A stretch of 64,000 nt of DNA from CAG-791 sp045130475 (GTDB lineage: Bacteria; Bacillota; Clostridia; Lachnospirales; Lachnospiraceae). The notes under the pieces are model-generated. The model made no database searches. It was not told the origin of the DNA and saw only the letters and a list, made by a program, of their open reading frames with translations. Where the stretch lies: assembly GCA_045130475.1 (NCBI GenBank), contig JBGUPU010000037.1, forward strand, positions 1-64,000. Direction: 5' to 3'. The translations under genes were made by a program, and so were the position numbers. Shown piece after piece: positions 53,167 through 64,000 of the stretch; positions within the stretch are counted from its first letter, which is position 1; each line of letters begins with the position of its first letter.

Positions 53167-54087
53167 ATGGGAAATCTGGATAATAGGGCTGTATCTGGGT
53201 ACACAGTTTCTGAAACATATCGATGCCTTGAGAATATTCCGAGAATGTCATCGGATATCTTCCTGTCATATTGCGGGTGGGAGCAGACGACACCTCTGCT
53301 GATGTTTTCACCGACGCAGCGCAGAAATCATGTCATCCATTTTGTCCTGAGCGGAAAAGGGAAATTATTGACGGACAAAAAGAGTGTATATATTTCCGAA
53401 GGGCAGATTTTCTATATTGCTCCCGGTGAGAAGATCGGATATGTTTCCGACCATGATGATCCATGGAGTTACGTCTGGATCGGCTATAACGGAGTGCAGG
53501 CGGAAGAGTATTCAAAGCTTGCCGGACTGACACCTGACAACCCTGTCCGGGATTGCGCAGAGATTGATCATATCGCGGATTTGATCGATGGTCTTCTAAA
53601 AGCCCGCGCCCTCACTGCAGCTGAAAACCTGCATCGTATGTCCCTTGTCCTGGAGATTCTGTCTATCCTGATCCGGGAGTGTGAACAAAAATCCGCCCAC
53701 GACCCGGTAAATCCCGAAGAACCGGATTTTGTCAGATTCGCAATGGAACATATTTCAAAAAATTATGACAAAAACCTGAAGATCAGCGATATTGCTGCAG
53801 AGCTCGGTGTCAGCCGAAGTTATCTGAGCAGCTGCTTCAAAAAGTCTGTCGGCTGCTCACCGCAGTCATTTATCCTGAATCTGCGCATGGAGAGGGCCGG
53901 AAGCCTTCTGAGAACGACAACACTTCCCATCAATGTCATCTCCGGTGCTGTCGGATATCAGGATCAGCTGGCCTTTTCCAAGATCTTCAAACAGTTTTAC
54001 AATGTCAGTCCCAGTGATTTCAGAAAAGGCGGATACGAAGTACGGGTCTTCTCAAAAAAAGGTGATTATAACAATTCCCTGCTTTGA
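53167..54087 (+). CDS. AraC-family transcriptional regulator
   Basis: A 306-aa regulator from the ATG at 53167, eight bases after GGAGG. The N-terminal cupin (about residues 45-150; LSGKGKLLTDKKSVYISEGQIFYIAPGE) should bind a sugar. The C-terminal 100 residues hold two helix-turn-helix motifs with ISDIAAELGVSRSYLSSCFKK and the family ending VGYQDQLAFSKIFKQFYNVSPSDFRK. Its position after the sugar ABC and DUF624 genes makes it the likely activator of that locus. It is 263 bp downstream of the tRNA-Glu gene and transcribed separately from the nusA operon. Confidence 0.93.
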   Translation: MGNLDNRAVSGYTVSETYRCLENIPRMSSDIFLSYCGWEQTTPLLMFSPTQRRNHVIHFVLSGKGKLLTDKKSVYISEGQIFYIAPGEKIGYVSDHDDPWSYVWIGYNGVQAEEYSKLAGLTPDNPVRDCAEIDHIADLIDGLLKARALTAAENLHRMSLVLEILSILIRECEQKSAHDPVNPEEPDFVRFAMEHISKNYDKNLKISDIAAELGVSRSYLSSCFKKSVGCSPQSFILNLRMERAGSLLRTTTLPINVISGAVGYQDQLAFSKIFKQFYNVSPSDFRKGGYEVRVFSKKGDYNNSLL

Positions 54088-54221
54088 ATCCTGCGCGTTT
54101 CAGAATGCGGCAGAGAGGCTGTTATTGAATGTTATTGAATAAAAATATTGGAAAATTGATGTTGTTATTTCCTAATTAATATTAAAAAAACGATTATTTT
54201 GAATTTTATTTTTTACTGTAC

Positions 54222-54250
54222 TTGCATTTAAAATCCGTTTGTGCTATGGT
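54222..54250 (+). promoter_or_regulatory. Upstream promoter of the rimP-nusA-infB operon
   Basis: TTGCAT (54222-54227), a 17-bp spacer and TATGGT (54245-54250), preceded by TGC as in an extended -10 promoter. The AT-rich DNA from 54088 to 54221 shows nothing else. Confidence 0.65.
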
Positions 54251-54295
54251 ACAAATGTTTATTGATAAATAAATGATTTGATAGTTATTCTGTAA

Positions 54296-54304
54296 TGCTA
54301 TAAT
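54296..54304 (+). promoter_or_regulatory. Second, extended -10 promoter of the rimP operon
   Basis: TGCTATAAT has a perfect -10 box with the TGn extension; the -35 region (TTTGAT) is weak and 16 bp away. Transcription would start near 54311, just ahead of the attenuator. Confidence 0.65.
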
Positions 54305-54341
54305 GCAGGGTTCAATAATAAAGAATTAAATATCGTAATCT

Positions 54342-54403
54342 AAAAAGTGGGCCCGCAAATCCCACTTTTTCTTTGCGAGAATGGCCCGACATCAAGCCTG
54401 TCG
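54342..54403 (+). promoter_or_regulatory. rimP leader attenuator: terminator with competing antiterminator
   Basis: AAAAAGTGGG (54342-54351) pairs with CCCACTTTTT (54361-54370), a good intrinsic terminator. The loop and flanks allow an alternative: GGGCC plus GCAAA (about 54349-54359) can pair with TTTGC plus GGCCC (about 54372-54388), which would break the terminator. Another hairpin, CCGACA/TGTCGG, lies at about 54387-54403. The design matches what is known of rimP/nusA-operon leaders, where NusA level is thought to feed back on termination. Confidence 0.65.
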
Positions 54404-54462
54404 GTTTAGCAAAATGAGATGTTTTGCCGAGGCTGCCCCTGTAATCTTATGGAAAGGCACTT

Positions 54463-55119
54463 ATGAAAAAAAAGAAATCCGCAAAAAACGGATATCAGCA
54501 GTACGAAGAGCGCGCAGAGGCCATTGCGGCCCCGATCGCGGAGGAATTCGGAATCCGGATTTATGATGTGGAATATGTGAAAGAAGGAGAAGAGTATTAT
54601 CTCAACGTCTTCATTGACAAAGACGGCGGTGTGACCATCGGCGACTGCGAAAATGTGAGCAGACTTCTTTCCGATGCATTGGATAAAGATGATCCTATCA
54701 AGGATCCCTATACATTGATCGTTTCCAGTCCCGGACTTGGACGGGCACTGACAAAGGACCGGCATCTGCAGCAGAGCATCGGTCAGGATGTGGAGATCCA
54801 TCTCTACAAGCCTCACTCGGAATACGGTGAAAAAGATATCCGCGGAGAGCTTGTGGAGTTTGATGAGGAAAAGATCACCCTTTCCGTTGATTCGCCGGTA
54901 CCTGCAAGGGGCAAAGGAAAGGGAAAAAAGAAAAAAGCAGCAGGAAAAGCTGCAGAAGATAAAGCAGCAGCTTTTGGATCTGATCAGATGACAGGAGCAG
55001 ATTCAGAGCCGCAGGCTGAAACGGGCAGTGAGCCGCAGGAAATTGAGTCCGGAAGACAAAGGCTTACAGTGGGCCGGAAGGAAATTGCATCCATTCGGCT
55101 GGCATTTGACTTTGAATAA
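54463..55119 (+). CDS. rimP: Ribosome maturation factor RimP
   Basis: RimP helps 30S subunit maturation. The 218-aa protein has IAAPIAEEFGIRIYDVEYVKEGEEYYLNVFIDKDGGVTIGDCENVSR and VSSPGLGRALTKDRHL, which are diagnostic. It is about 60 residues longer than the norm owing to a Lys-rich, then Ala/Glu-rich linker (about residues 148-200) inside the C-terminal domain. It is the first gene of the operon and ends 14 bp before nusA. Confidence 0.94.
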   Translation: MKKKKSAKNGYQQYEERAEAIAAPIAEEFGIRIYDVEYVKEGEEYYLNVFIDKDGGVTIGDCENVSRLLSDALDKDDPIKDPYTLIVSSPGLGRALTKDRHLQQSIGQDVEIHLYKPHSEYGEKDIRGELVEFDEEKITLSVDSPVPARGKGKGKKKKAAGKAAEDKAAAFGSDQMTGADSEPQAETGSEPQEIESGRQRLTVGRKEIASIRLAFDFE

Positions 55120-55133
55120 ATGAAGGAGACAGC

Positions 55134-56390
55134 ATGAGCACAGAGTTGAAAAAGGCGATCGACGATCTGGTAAGAGAGAAGAATATCAAAGCGGAGACCC
55201 TCGCTGATGCAATAGAAAACGCATTGATCACTGCCTGCAAGAGCCATTTCGGCAAGGGCGGTGACAATATCAAAAACGTCAAGAACGTTGTGGCTAAAGT
55301 TGACCGCGATACATTCGAATATTCCTGCTATGCAGAGAAGCTGGTTGTCGAGACACCCGAAGAAGTTCTGGATGATCTTGAGCAGATTACCATCGAGGAC
55401 GCACTGAAGATCGATCCAAATGCAGAAATCGGCGGTATTGTCCGCGTTGATATCAACAGCAGAGATTTCGGCCGGATCGCCGCGCAGATTGCAAAGAACG
55501 TGATCATGCAGAAGATCCGCGAAGAAGAGCGGAGCATCATTTACGATTATTACATTGAAAAGCAGCGTGACATTGTCACCGGCATTGTGCAGCGGAATAT
55601 AGGCAATAACATCAGCGTTAACCTTGGCAAGGCTGACGGTATGCTCAATGAAAAGGAACAGGTTCCCGGCGAGCATCTTCGCCCCACAGAACGAATCAAG
55701 GTTTTTATCCTTGAGGTCCGCACGACAAACCGCGGTCCCAGGATCCTGGTGAGCCGCACACACCCTGACCTGGTCCGCAGGCTCTTCGAACAGGAAGTTG
55801 CGGAAGTCAAGGACAATGTTATCGAGATCATGAGTATTGCCCGTGAGCCCGGCAGCCGCACCAAGATCGCAGTCAGGTCAAATGACCCCAATGTCGATCC
55901 GATCGGTGCCTGCGTCGGTAATAACGGTTCCAGAGTCAACAACATCGTTGATGAGCTGCGCGGGGAAAAGATTGATATTGTCGTCTGGGATGAGAACCCC
56001 GGCAACTTCATTCAGAACGCGCTTTCACCTGCAAACGTTGTCGCGGTCTTCGCTGACCCCGAGGAGAGAGTTGCAAAGGTTGTTGTTCCGGATTATCAGC
56101 TCTCTCTGGCAATCGGCAAGGAAGGCCAGAACGCAAGACTTGCAGCACGTCTGACCGGCTATAAGATTGATATCAAGAACGAGACACAGGCCAAGGATGC
56201 ACCCGGCTTCCGCTACGAGGACTACATCGATCAGGATGAGGACGAGTACGAGGAAGATTATGAAGAAGGATACGATGAAGAGGGCTACGAAGACGCGGAC
56301 TACTCTGAAGAATCCTATCAGGATAATCCCGATGATTTCCCTCAGGATGAGGCGCAGGAAGAGGAACTGATCGCCGAAGAGGAGCAGTAA
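55134..56390 (+). CDS. nusA: Transcription termination/antitermination factor NusA
   Basis: NusA binds RNA polymerase and controls pausing, termination and antitermination. The 418-aa protein has the N-terminal polymerase-binding domain, an S1 domain (about 135-200) and KH domains (VGNNGSRVNNIVDELRGEKIDIV; LAIGKEGQNARLAARLTGYKIDI). Instead of the C-terminal repeats of E. coli it has an acidic Asp/Glu/Tyr tail of about 60 residues, as in many Clostridia. AAGGAGA precedes the ATG. It is the likely effector of the leader attenuator upstream. Confidence 0.96.
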   Translation: MSTELKKAIDDLVREKNIKAETLADAIENALITACKSHFGKGGDNIKNVKNVVAKVDRDTFEYSCYAEKLVVETPEEVLDDLEQITIEDALKIDPNAEIGGIVRVDINSRDFGRIAAQIAKNVIMQKIREEERSIIYDYYIEKQRDIVTGIVQRNIGNNISVNLGKADGMLNEKEQVPGEHLRPTERIKVFILEVRTTNRGPRILVSRTHPDLVRRLFEQEVAEVKDNVIEIMSIAREPGSRTKIAVRSNDPNVDPIGACVGNNGSRVNNIVDELRGEKIDIVVWDENPGNFIQNALSPANVVAVFADPEERVAKVVVPDYQLSLAIGKEGQNARLAARLTGYKIDIKNETQAKDAPGFRYEDYIDQDEDEYEEDYEEGYDEEGYEDADYSEESYQDNPDDFPQDEAQEEELIAEEEQ

Positions 56391-56512
56391 TCTGACCGGG
56401 AGACGGAAGCCTGACCGTATCCTGCTGCTGGAACGGTATTAACACCGTCCTTTTAAGAGTGAAACCTGTACACCGGAAAGCAATGCGGGTTCCGGCTTAA
56501 GGAGATCGTAAA

Positions 56513-56785
56513 ATGCCTAAGAAAATACCGATGCGTACCTGCATCGGGTGCGGTACATCAAAACCTAAAAAGGAGCTGATCAGGATCGTCCTGTCCGGGG
56601 AGGGTGAGATCCTCCTTGACAAAACAGGCCGCGCGAACGGACGCGGCGCCTATCTGTGTGACGATCCTGCCTGCCTGCAGAGAGCAATCAAGCGCAAGGC
56701 ATTGAACCGCGCATTCCGCACACAGGTTCCGGAGGATGCTGCCGTGCAGCTCACGGACCAGTTGGGAGGTGGGGATGCAGGATAG
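56513..56785 (+). CDS. YlxR/RnpM family protein (DUF448)
   Basis: A 90-aa protein with RTCIGCGTSKPKKELIRIV and NGRGAYLCDDPACLQRAIKRKALNRAF, the YlxR signature. The Bacillus homologue has been reported as RnpM, a modulator that binds RNase P RNA; the rnpB gene is at the start of this window. It overlaps the next gene by 11 bases, so translation is coupled. GGAGAT precedes the start. Confidence 0.93.
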   Translation: MPKKIPMRTCIGCGTSKPKKELIRIVLSGEGEILLDKTGRANGRGAYLCDDPACLQRAIKRKALNRAFRTQVPEDAAVQLTDQLGGGDAG

Positions 56786-57089
56786 AGTTTTTTCTCTTCT
56801 GGGATTGGCTGCAAAGGCCGGCAAAGTTGCCGCAGGAGGATTTTCCGCCGAAGAGGCGGTAAAGAGCAGAAAGGCGCGCCTGGTGCTGATCGCAGAGGAC
56901 GCGCAGGCCAATACCGTGAAGAAGTTTACGGATAAGTGCACATTTTATAAAATCCCTTTCCGTTTCTATGGAACAAAAGAAACACTGGGCCATTCTGTCG
57001 GAAGGGAGTCGAGGGCATGCGTCGCAGTTACGGACCAGGGGTTTGCCGATAGTATTTTGGGTAAACTGCCGGATGACAACTTTCAATAG
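56775..57089 (+). CDS. L7Ae-like ribosomal protein family (YlxQ)
   Basis: A 104-aa protein from the ATG at 56775, which has GGGAGGTGGGG just upstream and overlaps the ylxR stop. It shows the L7Ae/L30e pattern FSLLGLAAKAGKVAAGGFSAEEAVKSRKARLVLIAEDAQANTVKKF, a kink-turn RNA-binding fold. YlxQ is regularly encoded between ylxR and infB; its target RNA is not established. A 125-bp gap to infB follows without an obvious terminator. Confidence 0.9.
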   Translation: MQDRVFSLLGLAAKAGKVAAGGFSAEEAVKSRKARLVLIAEDAQANTVKKFTDKCTFYKIPFRFYGTKETLGHSVGRESRACVAVTDQGFADSILGKLPDDNFQ

Positions 57090-57214
57090 TCCGGTGTAAA
57101 AAAAGAAAGACGAATACAATTGTCCGGTTTTTCATACCTTGGTACGGGAAGACATAAGGACATGACGATATACATAATAAAGTAGTGAGTAAATTTGAGG
57201 AGGGCGCAGTACAG

Positions 57215-60268
<3,054 letters not shown>

Positions 60269-60315
60269 TCCAGAACGTCTCCAGGCGCCAATAGAGACTC
60301 TCTACCGAATATAAT

Positions 60316-60354
60316 GACCCCGGCCGGAGAGCGGCTCTCCGGCCGGGGTTTATA
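60316..60354 (+). terminator. GC-rich hairpin between infB and rbfA
   Basis: ACCCCGGCCGGAGAG pairs with CTCTCCGGCCGGGGTT across a 3-base loop, followed by TATAT. It is one of the most stable hairpins in the window but has only a short T-run. It may reduce rather than stop readthrough into rbfA, or protect infB mRNA. Confidence 0.7.
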
Positions 60355-60442
60355 TGTGTGCGGTGACGCTCCCTGTGTGCAGACCGCACGGCTTGTGCTT
60401 GAGTACTTCATACAGGCGCGCAAAAGAGGAGTATATATAGTA

Positions 60443-60889
60443 ATGAGAAAAAACAGTGTTAAAAACAGAAAGATCAACGATGAAGTGCGCCGTGTTCTGG
60501 CACAGATCATCAGCGGCGGGATCAAGGACCCCCGTATCAGCCCCATGACCAGTGTGCTTGCGGTCGAAGTTGCACCCGATCTCAAGACCTGCAAGGTCTG
60601 GGTCAGCGTCTACGGAGACGACCGGAAAAAGCAGGAGACCATGGCCGGTCTCAACAGTGCCTCCGGCTTCATTCGCGGCGAGCTTGCCCGCAGAGTCAAT
60701 CTGCGCAATACACCCCAGCTCAGATTCATCCTGGACGATTCCATCGCATACGGTGTGGAGATGTCAAGACGAATTGACGAAGTCCGGGCAGCGGATCTTC
60801 GCGCAGAGGAAATGCGCGGCGATGAGAGTGAAGAAATGGACGGAGAGTATGGCAGGGATCCAGCCGGAAATGAGCAGGAAGATGCCTGA
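60443..60889 (+). CDS. rbfA: Ribosome-binding factor A
   Basis: RbfA assists late 30S maturation. The ATG at 60443 follows AAGAGGAG, and the 148-aa protein begins MRKNSVKNRKINDEVRRVLAQIISGGIKDPRIS, typical of the family. The KH-like core contains TSVLAVEVAPDLKTCKVWVSV. The last 25 residues are acidic. An upstream in-frame extension overlaps the GC-rich hairpin and is not supported. Confidence 0.95.
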   Translation: MRKNSVKNRKINDEVRRVLAQIISGGIKDPRISPMTSVLAVEVAPDLKTCKVWVSVYGDDRKKQETMAGLNSASGFIRGELARRVNLRNTPQLRFILDDSIAYGVEMSRRIDEVRAADLRAEEMRGDESEEMDGEYGRDPAGNEQEDA

Positions 60890-60923
60890 GGCATGATGCT
60901 GCCTGCCGGATGAAAGGAATATT

Positions 60924-61901
60924 ATGCAAATTATAGAGGAACTTCAAGGATGTAAAACAGTCGGGATCAGCGGACATGAGAATCCGGACGGAGACTGCGT
61001 GGGTTCCTGTATGGGTCTGGCGCTCTATCTTCGAAAAATGATGCCCCAAGCGCGGGTGGATGTATTTCTTGAGCCGCTGCGCGAAGAGCTTTTCAACAAT
61101 ATTCCGGGAACTGATACGATCATTACAGATTTTAAGACGGATGTGGAAAGCTATGACGCTTTTATTATTCTTGATACAGCCAGTGACCGTATTTCCGGCG
61201 CGGATGTCTTGTTTGACCGCGCTGCAAAAACCATTAACATAGACCACCACGTCAGTAATCCCGGTACCGGAACGGTCAATTACGTAAACGGGTCTTCCAG
61301 CAGTGCCTGCGAACTGGTTTATGAAGTCATTGATAAGGATCAGATCGACGCGGAGATCGCCCAGGCTCTCTATGTTGGTATTGTCACTGACACCGGATGC
61401 TTCCGCTTTTCGGGGACATCCCGCAAGACCATGCTGATTGCCGGAGAACTGATGACTTATGGATTTGACTTCCCCCGGATCGTCCGCGAAGTCTATTTTG
61501 AAAAAACATTCGTCCAGCAGCGTGTTCTGGGCAGGGCTCTCTCCAAGGCGAAAAGCTGCCTTGGCGGCCGCTGCATTGTCAGCAAGCTGGATCATCTGGC
61601 TATCCAGGCTCTCGGCGGTGTGGGAAAGGATGTGGAAGGAATCGTCAGCGCGCTGGTATCAACGACAGGCGCAGAATGCTCGATTTTTGCCCATGAGCGG
61701 GCAACAGGAGACTGGCGTGTCAGCTTCCGGTCCAATCAGTTTGTCGACGTGGCTGTCATCGCCCAGAAATTCGGCGGCGGCGGACATGTGAGAGCAAGCG
61801 GCTGCACGATCAAAAAAGACCGTGATATTACCATTGTCATTCAGCAGATGGTCGAAATGATCAAGGAGCAGATTGCTTCTTTTGAAGAAAACATAAAGTA
61901 A
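60924..61901 (+). CDS. nrnA: NrnA-type DHH phosphoesterase (nanoRNase/pAp phosphatase)
   Basis: A 325-aa DHH/DHHA1 phosphoesterase that degrades very short RNAs and in some species also 3'-phosphoadenosine 5'-phosphate. Motifs: GHENPDGDCVGS, the DHH motif NIDHHVSN, GIVTDTGCFRFSGTS, and the DHHA1 glycine loop FGGGGHVRASGC. It sits between rbfA and truB as in many Firmicutes. AAAGGAA lies upstream of the ATG. Confidence 0.93.
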   Translation: MQIIEELQGCKTVGISGHENPDGDCVGSCMGLALYLRKMMPQARVDVFLEPLREELFNNIPGTDTIITDFKTDVESYDAFIILDTASDRISGADVLFDRAAKTINIDHHVSNPGTGTVNYVNGSSSSACELVYEVIDKDQIDAEIAQALYVGIVTDTGCFRFSGTSRKTMLIAGELMTYGFDFPRIVREVYFEKTFVQQRVLGRALSKAKSCLGGRCIVSKLDHLAIQALGGVGKDVEGIVSALVSTTGAECSIFAHERATGDWRVSFRSNQFVDVAVIAQKFGGGGHVRASGCTIKKDRDITIVIQQMVEMIKEQIASFEENIK

Positions 61902-61916
61902 TTGATTAGGTGAAAT

Positions 61917-63044
61917 ATGCATCATGGAATGCTGACAGTATACAAGCAGGCCGGCTATACCTCCAGTGACGCGGTCGCCCGCCTGCGCGGGATCCTCCGT
62001 ATGCGCAAGATCGGACACACAGGAACACTCGACCCCGATGCGGAGGGAGTTCTCCCCATGTGTCTGGGCAACGCCACAAGGATCTGTGAACTGATTGCCG
62101 ACAGGGAAAAAGAATATCTTGCCGTTATGCGTCTGGGCCTTCTGACAGACACCCAGGATATGAGCGGGGAGATCCTGCGAAAAGTACCTGAGGAAGACAT
62201 TCCCGGGATCCTGCTCGATCCTGACAGCGGACGGGACATACTCTGTTCAGATTCGCTTCCCGGATCAGAGATTGCCGGCCCGGATGATACAGTGTCTTCC
62301 GGAAAAGTTCTTTCCGAAGAGGATGAGGAAAAGATCAGGGACAGGATCTGCCGCGAGGCGGCTGCCTTTATCGGAGAGATTGAGCAGATCCCTCCTATGT
62401 ACTCTGCCATTAAGGTGAACGGCAGGCGTCTCTACGATATGGCCCGAAAAGGGATCACCGTCGAACGAAAGCCCAGACAGATCACAATTCATTCTCTGGC
62501 GATCGAGAAAATAGAACTTCCATTTGTTACCATGCGCGTCAGGTGTTCAAAGGGAACCTATATCCGCACATTATGTGAGGACATGGGCAATGCCCTGGGC
62601 ACCGGGGCTGCCATGCAGTCGCTCCTGCGCACTCGCGTAGGACAGTTTACGCTTCAGGAGGCGCGGACCCTGGATGAACTCGAGCGTATAGCAAAGACAG
62701 AACCGGACAAACTTCTGCCCTTGATCCGCCCCGTAGACAGCTTTTTCGCGGATCTTCCGGCAGCGGCCTGTACGGAGGATGCCCTGCGCCTGCTCAAAAA
62801 CGGCAACGTACTCACAACAGAGGACTTCCGCTTTCTTGCGGGAGAAGAAGATCCGCAGAGCCAATGCAGAAGCGGGCAGGACCTCGACCTTTCCTCCCTT
62901 CCCGGGATCAATCCCGGTGAAGAGCTGATCCGCATGTACAGCCCGGAAAAAGCCTTCTACGGCCTCTACCGGAATAAAGGCGGCGCGAGGGGACGCAGTC
63001 ATTATTCAGCATACAAAATGTTTCTTCCGGAACAGAACAAATAA
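61917..63044 (+). CDS. truB: tRNA pseudouridine-55 synthase
   Basis: TruB converts U55 in the T loop of tRNAs to pseudouridine. The 375-aa protein has GHTGTLDPDAEGVLPMCLGNATR with the catalytic Asp, IPPMYSAIKVNGRRLYDMARKG and RCSKGTYIRTLCEDMG. It is about 70 residues longer than usual owing to a polar insert (about residues 95-145), placed between the catalytic segment and the SAIK motif, and a longer C-terminal region. It starts 15 bp after nrnA and ends 17 bp before ribF. Confidence 0.95.
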   Translation: MHHGMLTVYKQAGYTSSDAVARLRGILRMRKIGHTGTLDPDAEGVLPMCLGNATRICELIADREKEYLAVMRLGLLTDTQDMSGEILRKVPEEDIPGILLDPDSGRDILCSDSLPGSEIAGPDDTVSSGKVLSEEDEEKIRDRICREAAAFIGEIEQIPPMYSAIKVNGRRLYDMARKGITVERKPRQITIHSLAIEKIELPFVTMRVRCSKGTYIRTLCEDMGNALGTGAAMQSLLRTRVGQFTLQEARTLDELERIAKTEPDKLLPLIRPVDSFFADLPAAACTEDALRLLKNGNVLTTEDFRFLAGEEDPQSQCRSGQDLDLSSLPGINPGEELIRMYSPEKAFYGLYRNKGGARGRSHYSAYKMFLPEQNK

Positions 63045-63061
63045 CAGGAGCAGGAACTTTT

Positions 63062-63982
63062 ATGCAGATAATCAGAGATACGACAGAATTCGTGAGCCCG
63101 GGGGAGACAGCTGTCTCGATCGGAAAATTCGACGGTGTACACCTGGGCCACCGCAGACTCCTGGAGGAGCTTCTGGACCAGAAGGAAAAAGGCCTTCTGG
63201 CAGCGGTCTTTACTTTTGATCCCTATCCGGAGGTCTTCTTCGGGTTCGGCTCAAAGCAGATCCTGACAACCCGTGAAGAAAAAGAGATGATCTTTGAGAA
63301 AATGGGCATAGACATTCTCGTGGAATTTCCCTTCAACGCAAAGTCTGCCGCCACGCCATCCAGAGAGTTTGTCTCGAATTTTCTCTGTAAGCAGATGCGT
63401 GCCCGCTTTATTGCGGCAGGTCCCGATCTCTCTTTCGGAGACCACGGGAGCGGCAATTTCGAGCTGCTTGAGAAGATGGCGCCGGAATACGGCTTCAAGG
63501 CAAAAATGATCGAGAAGATCGTGATGGACGAACACGTTGTCAGTTCAACTCTCATTCGCCGTCTGATCGATACCGGAGAAGTGACAACAGCTGCCCGTTA
63601 TCTCGGCGAGCCTTATATGGTGCGCGGAAAGATTGTCCACGGAAGGGCACTGGGACGCAGGATCGGGATTCCTACTTTGAATCAGGTCCCTCCTGAGGAC
63701 AAGCTGCTGCCGCCCTTCGGGGTCTATTATTCGGATGTACTGGTCGGCAGCCGCAAATTCTACGGTATGACCAATATCGGCGTCAAACCAACCGTTTCGG
63801 ATGAGAAGAGAGTTACAGTAGAGACTTACCTCTATGATTTCAAGGGAGATATCTACGGCGAGACAGCCACTGTCCAGCTGCTCACCCATCGCCGGCCGGA
63901 GATGAAGTTCTCCTCCGTTGAGGAACTCAAGGCGACTATGGAACATGATATACAGGCCGGACGGGAGTACCACGGTATTTAA
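63062..63982 (+). CDS. ribF: Bifunctional riboflavin kinase/FAD synthetase
   Basis: A 306-aa enzyme that makes FMN and then FAD from riboflavin. The N-terminal FAD synthetase part has SIGKFDGVHLGHRRLL and FTFDPYPE; STLIRRLIDTG links to the C-terminal kinase part with GRALGRRIGIPTLNQ, GVYYSDV and TNIGVKPTV. AGGAGCAGG precedes the ATG. It is the last gene of the operon seen; 18 bases remain in the window after its stop. Confidence 0.95.
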   Translation: MQIIRDTTEFVSPGETAVSIGKFDGVHLGHRRLLEELLDQKEKGLLAAVFTFDPYPEVFFGFGSKQILTTREEKEMIFEKMGIDILVEFPFNAKSAATPSREFVSNFLCKQMRARFIAAGPDLSFGDHGSGNFELLEKMAPEYGFKAKMIEKIVMDEHVVSSTLIRRLIDTGEVTTAARYLGEPYMVRGKIVHGRALGRRIGIPTLNQVPPEDKLLPPFGVYYSDVLVGSRKFYGMTNIGVKPTVSDEKRVTVETYLYDFKGDIYGETATVQLLTHRRPEMKFSSVEELKATMEHDIQAGREYHGI

Positions 63983-64000
63983 AACGCACAGGATACGGAT

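Overview
The window looks like a chromosomal segment from an anaerobic Firmicute of class Clostridia, most likely a Lachnospiraceae-type gut bacterium. This is an inference from the type A-like RNase P RNA, the rimP-nusA-ylxR-ylxQ-infB-rbfA-nrnA-truB-ribF order, the tRNAs without an encoded CCA, AGGAGG-type ribosome binding sites, frequent TTG/GTG starts, balanced GC content and the individual protein families. No phage, insertion sequence or CRISPR array was seen.

Layout. 1-5.3 kb: the 3' part of rnpB, two COG0523 (CobW/ZNG1-type) metal-chaperone GTPases, the first with a very long His/Asp repeat, then larB and a His-rich larC for nickel-pincer cofactor synthesis. 5.3-10.7 kb: rpsT, an ADP-ribosylglycohydrolase on the minus strand, tRNA-Trp, dtd, a large cytosolic ParB-like/BMP-like fusion and a metallophosphoesterase. 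11-12.6 kb: a pseudouridine-5'-phosphate glycosidase domain fused to an unrecognised N-terminal domain, behind its own promoter and structured leader.

12.96-28.3 kb is the centre of interest: twelve same-strand genes with short gaps, in the order NifH-like, fused NifD/NifK-like, hypF, hypC, hypD, hypE, TM1266-type small regulator, second NifH-like, NifD-like, NifK-like, unknown protein, hydF. Genes that make the Fe(CN)2CO unit of [NiFe]-hydrogenases thus sit between two divergent nitrogenase-like enzymes, and the cluster ends with the [FeFe]-hydrogenase maturation GTPase. No hydrogenase structural gene, hypA, hypB, hydE, hydG, nifB, nifE or nifN is present. My inference is an undescribed nitrogenase-like system that makes or uses a CO/CN-liganded iron cofactor, or that assists hydrogenase maturation. 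It is entered through a leader whose final hairpin buries the Shine-Dalgarno sequence and runs directly into the first start codon.

28.3-47 kb is mostly housekeeping: a lipoprotein, pgeF, a MATE transporter, an acidic membrane-anchored protein, citrate synthase (minus), a small zinc-finger membrane protein, polA, coaE, a YycJ-like metallo-hydrolase, the ACT/UPF0210 pair, a PfkB sugar kinase and pyruvate carboxylase (minus). Between the kinase and pyruvate carboxylase lie two convergent copies of one structured RNA, supported by compensatory base changes. 47.5-54.1 kb is a sugar-uptake locus: lipoprotein binding protein, two permeases without an ATPase, a membrane protein, a DUF624 protein, tRNA-Glu and an AraC-type regulator. 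54.2-64 kb is the nusA-infB operon behind an apparent attenuator. IF2 and several other proteins here carry unusually long low-complexity inserts.
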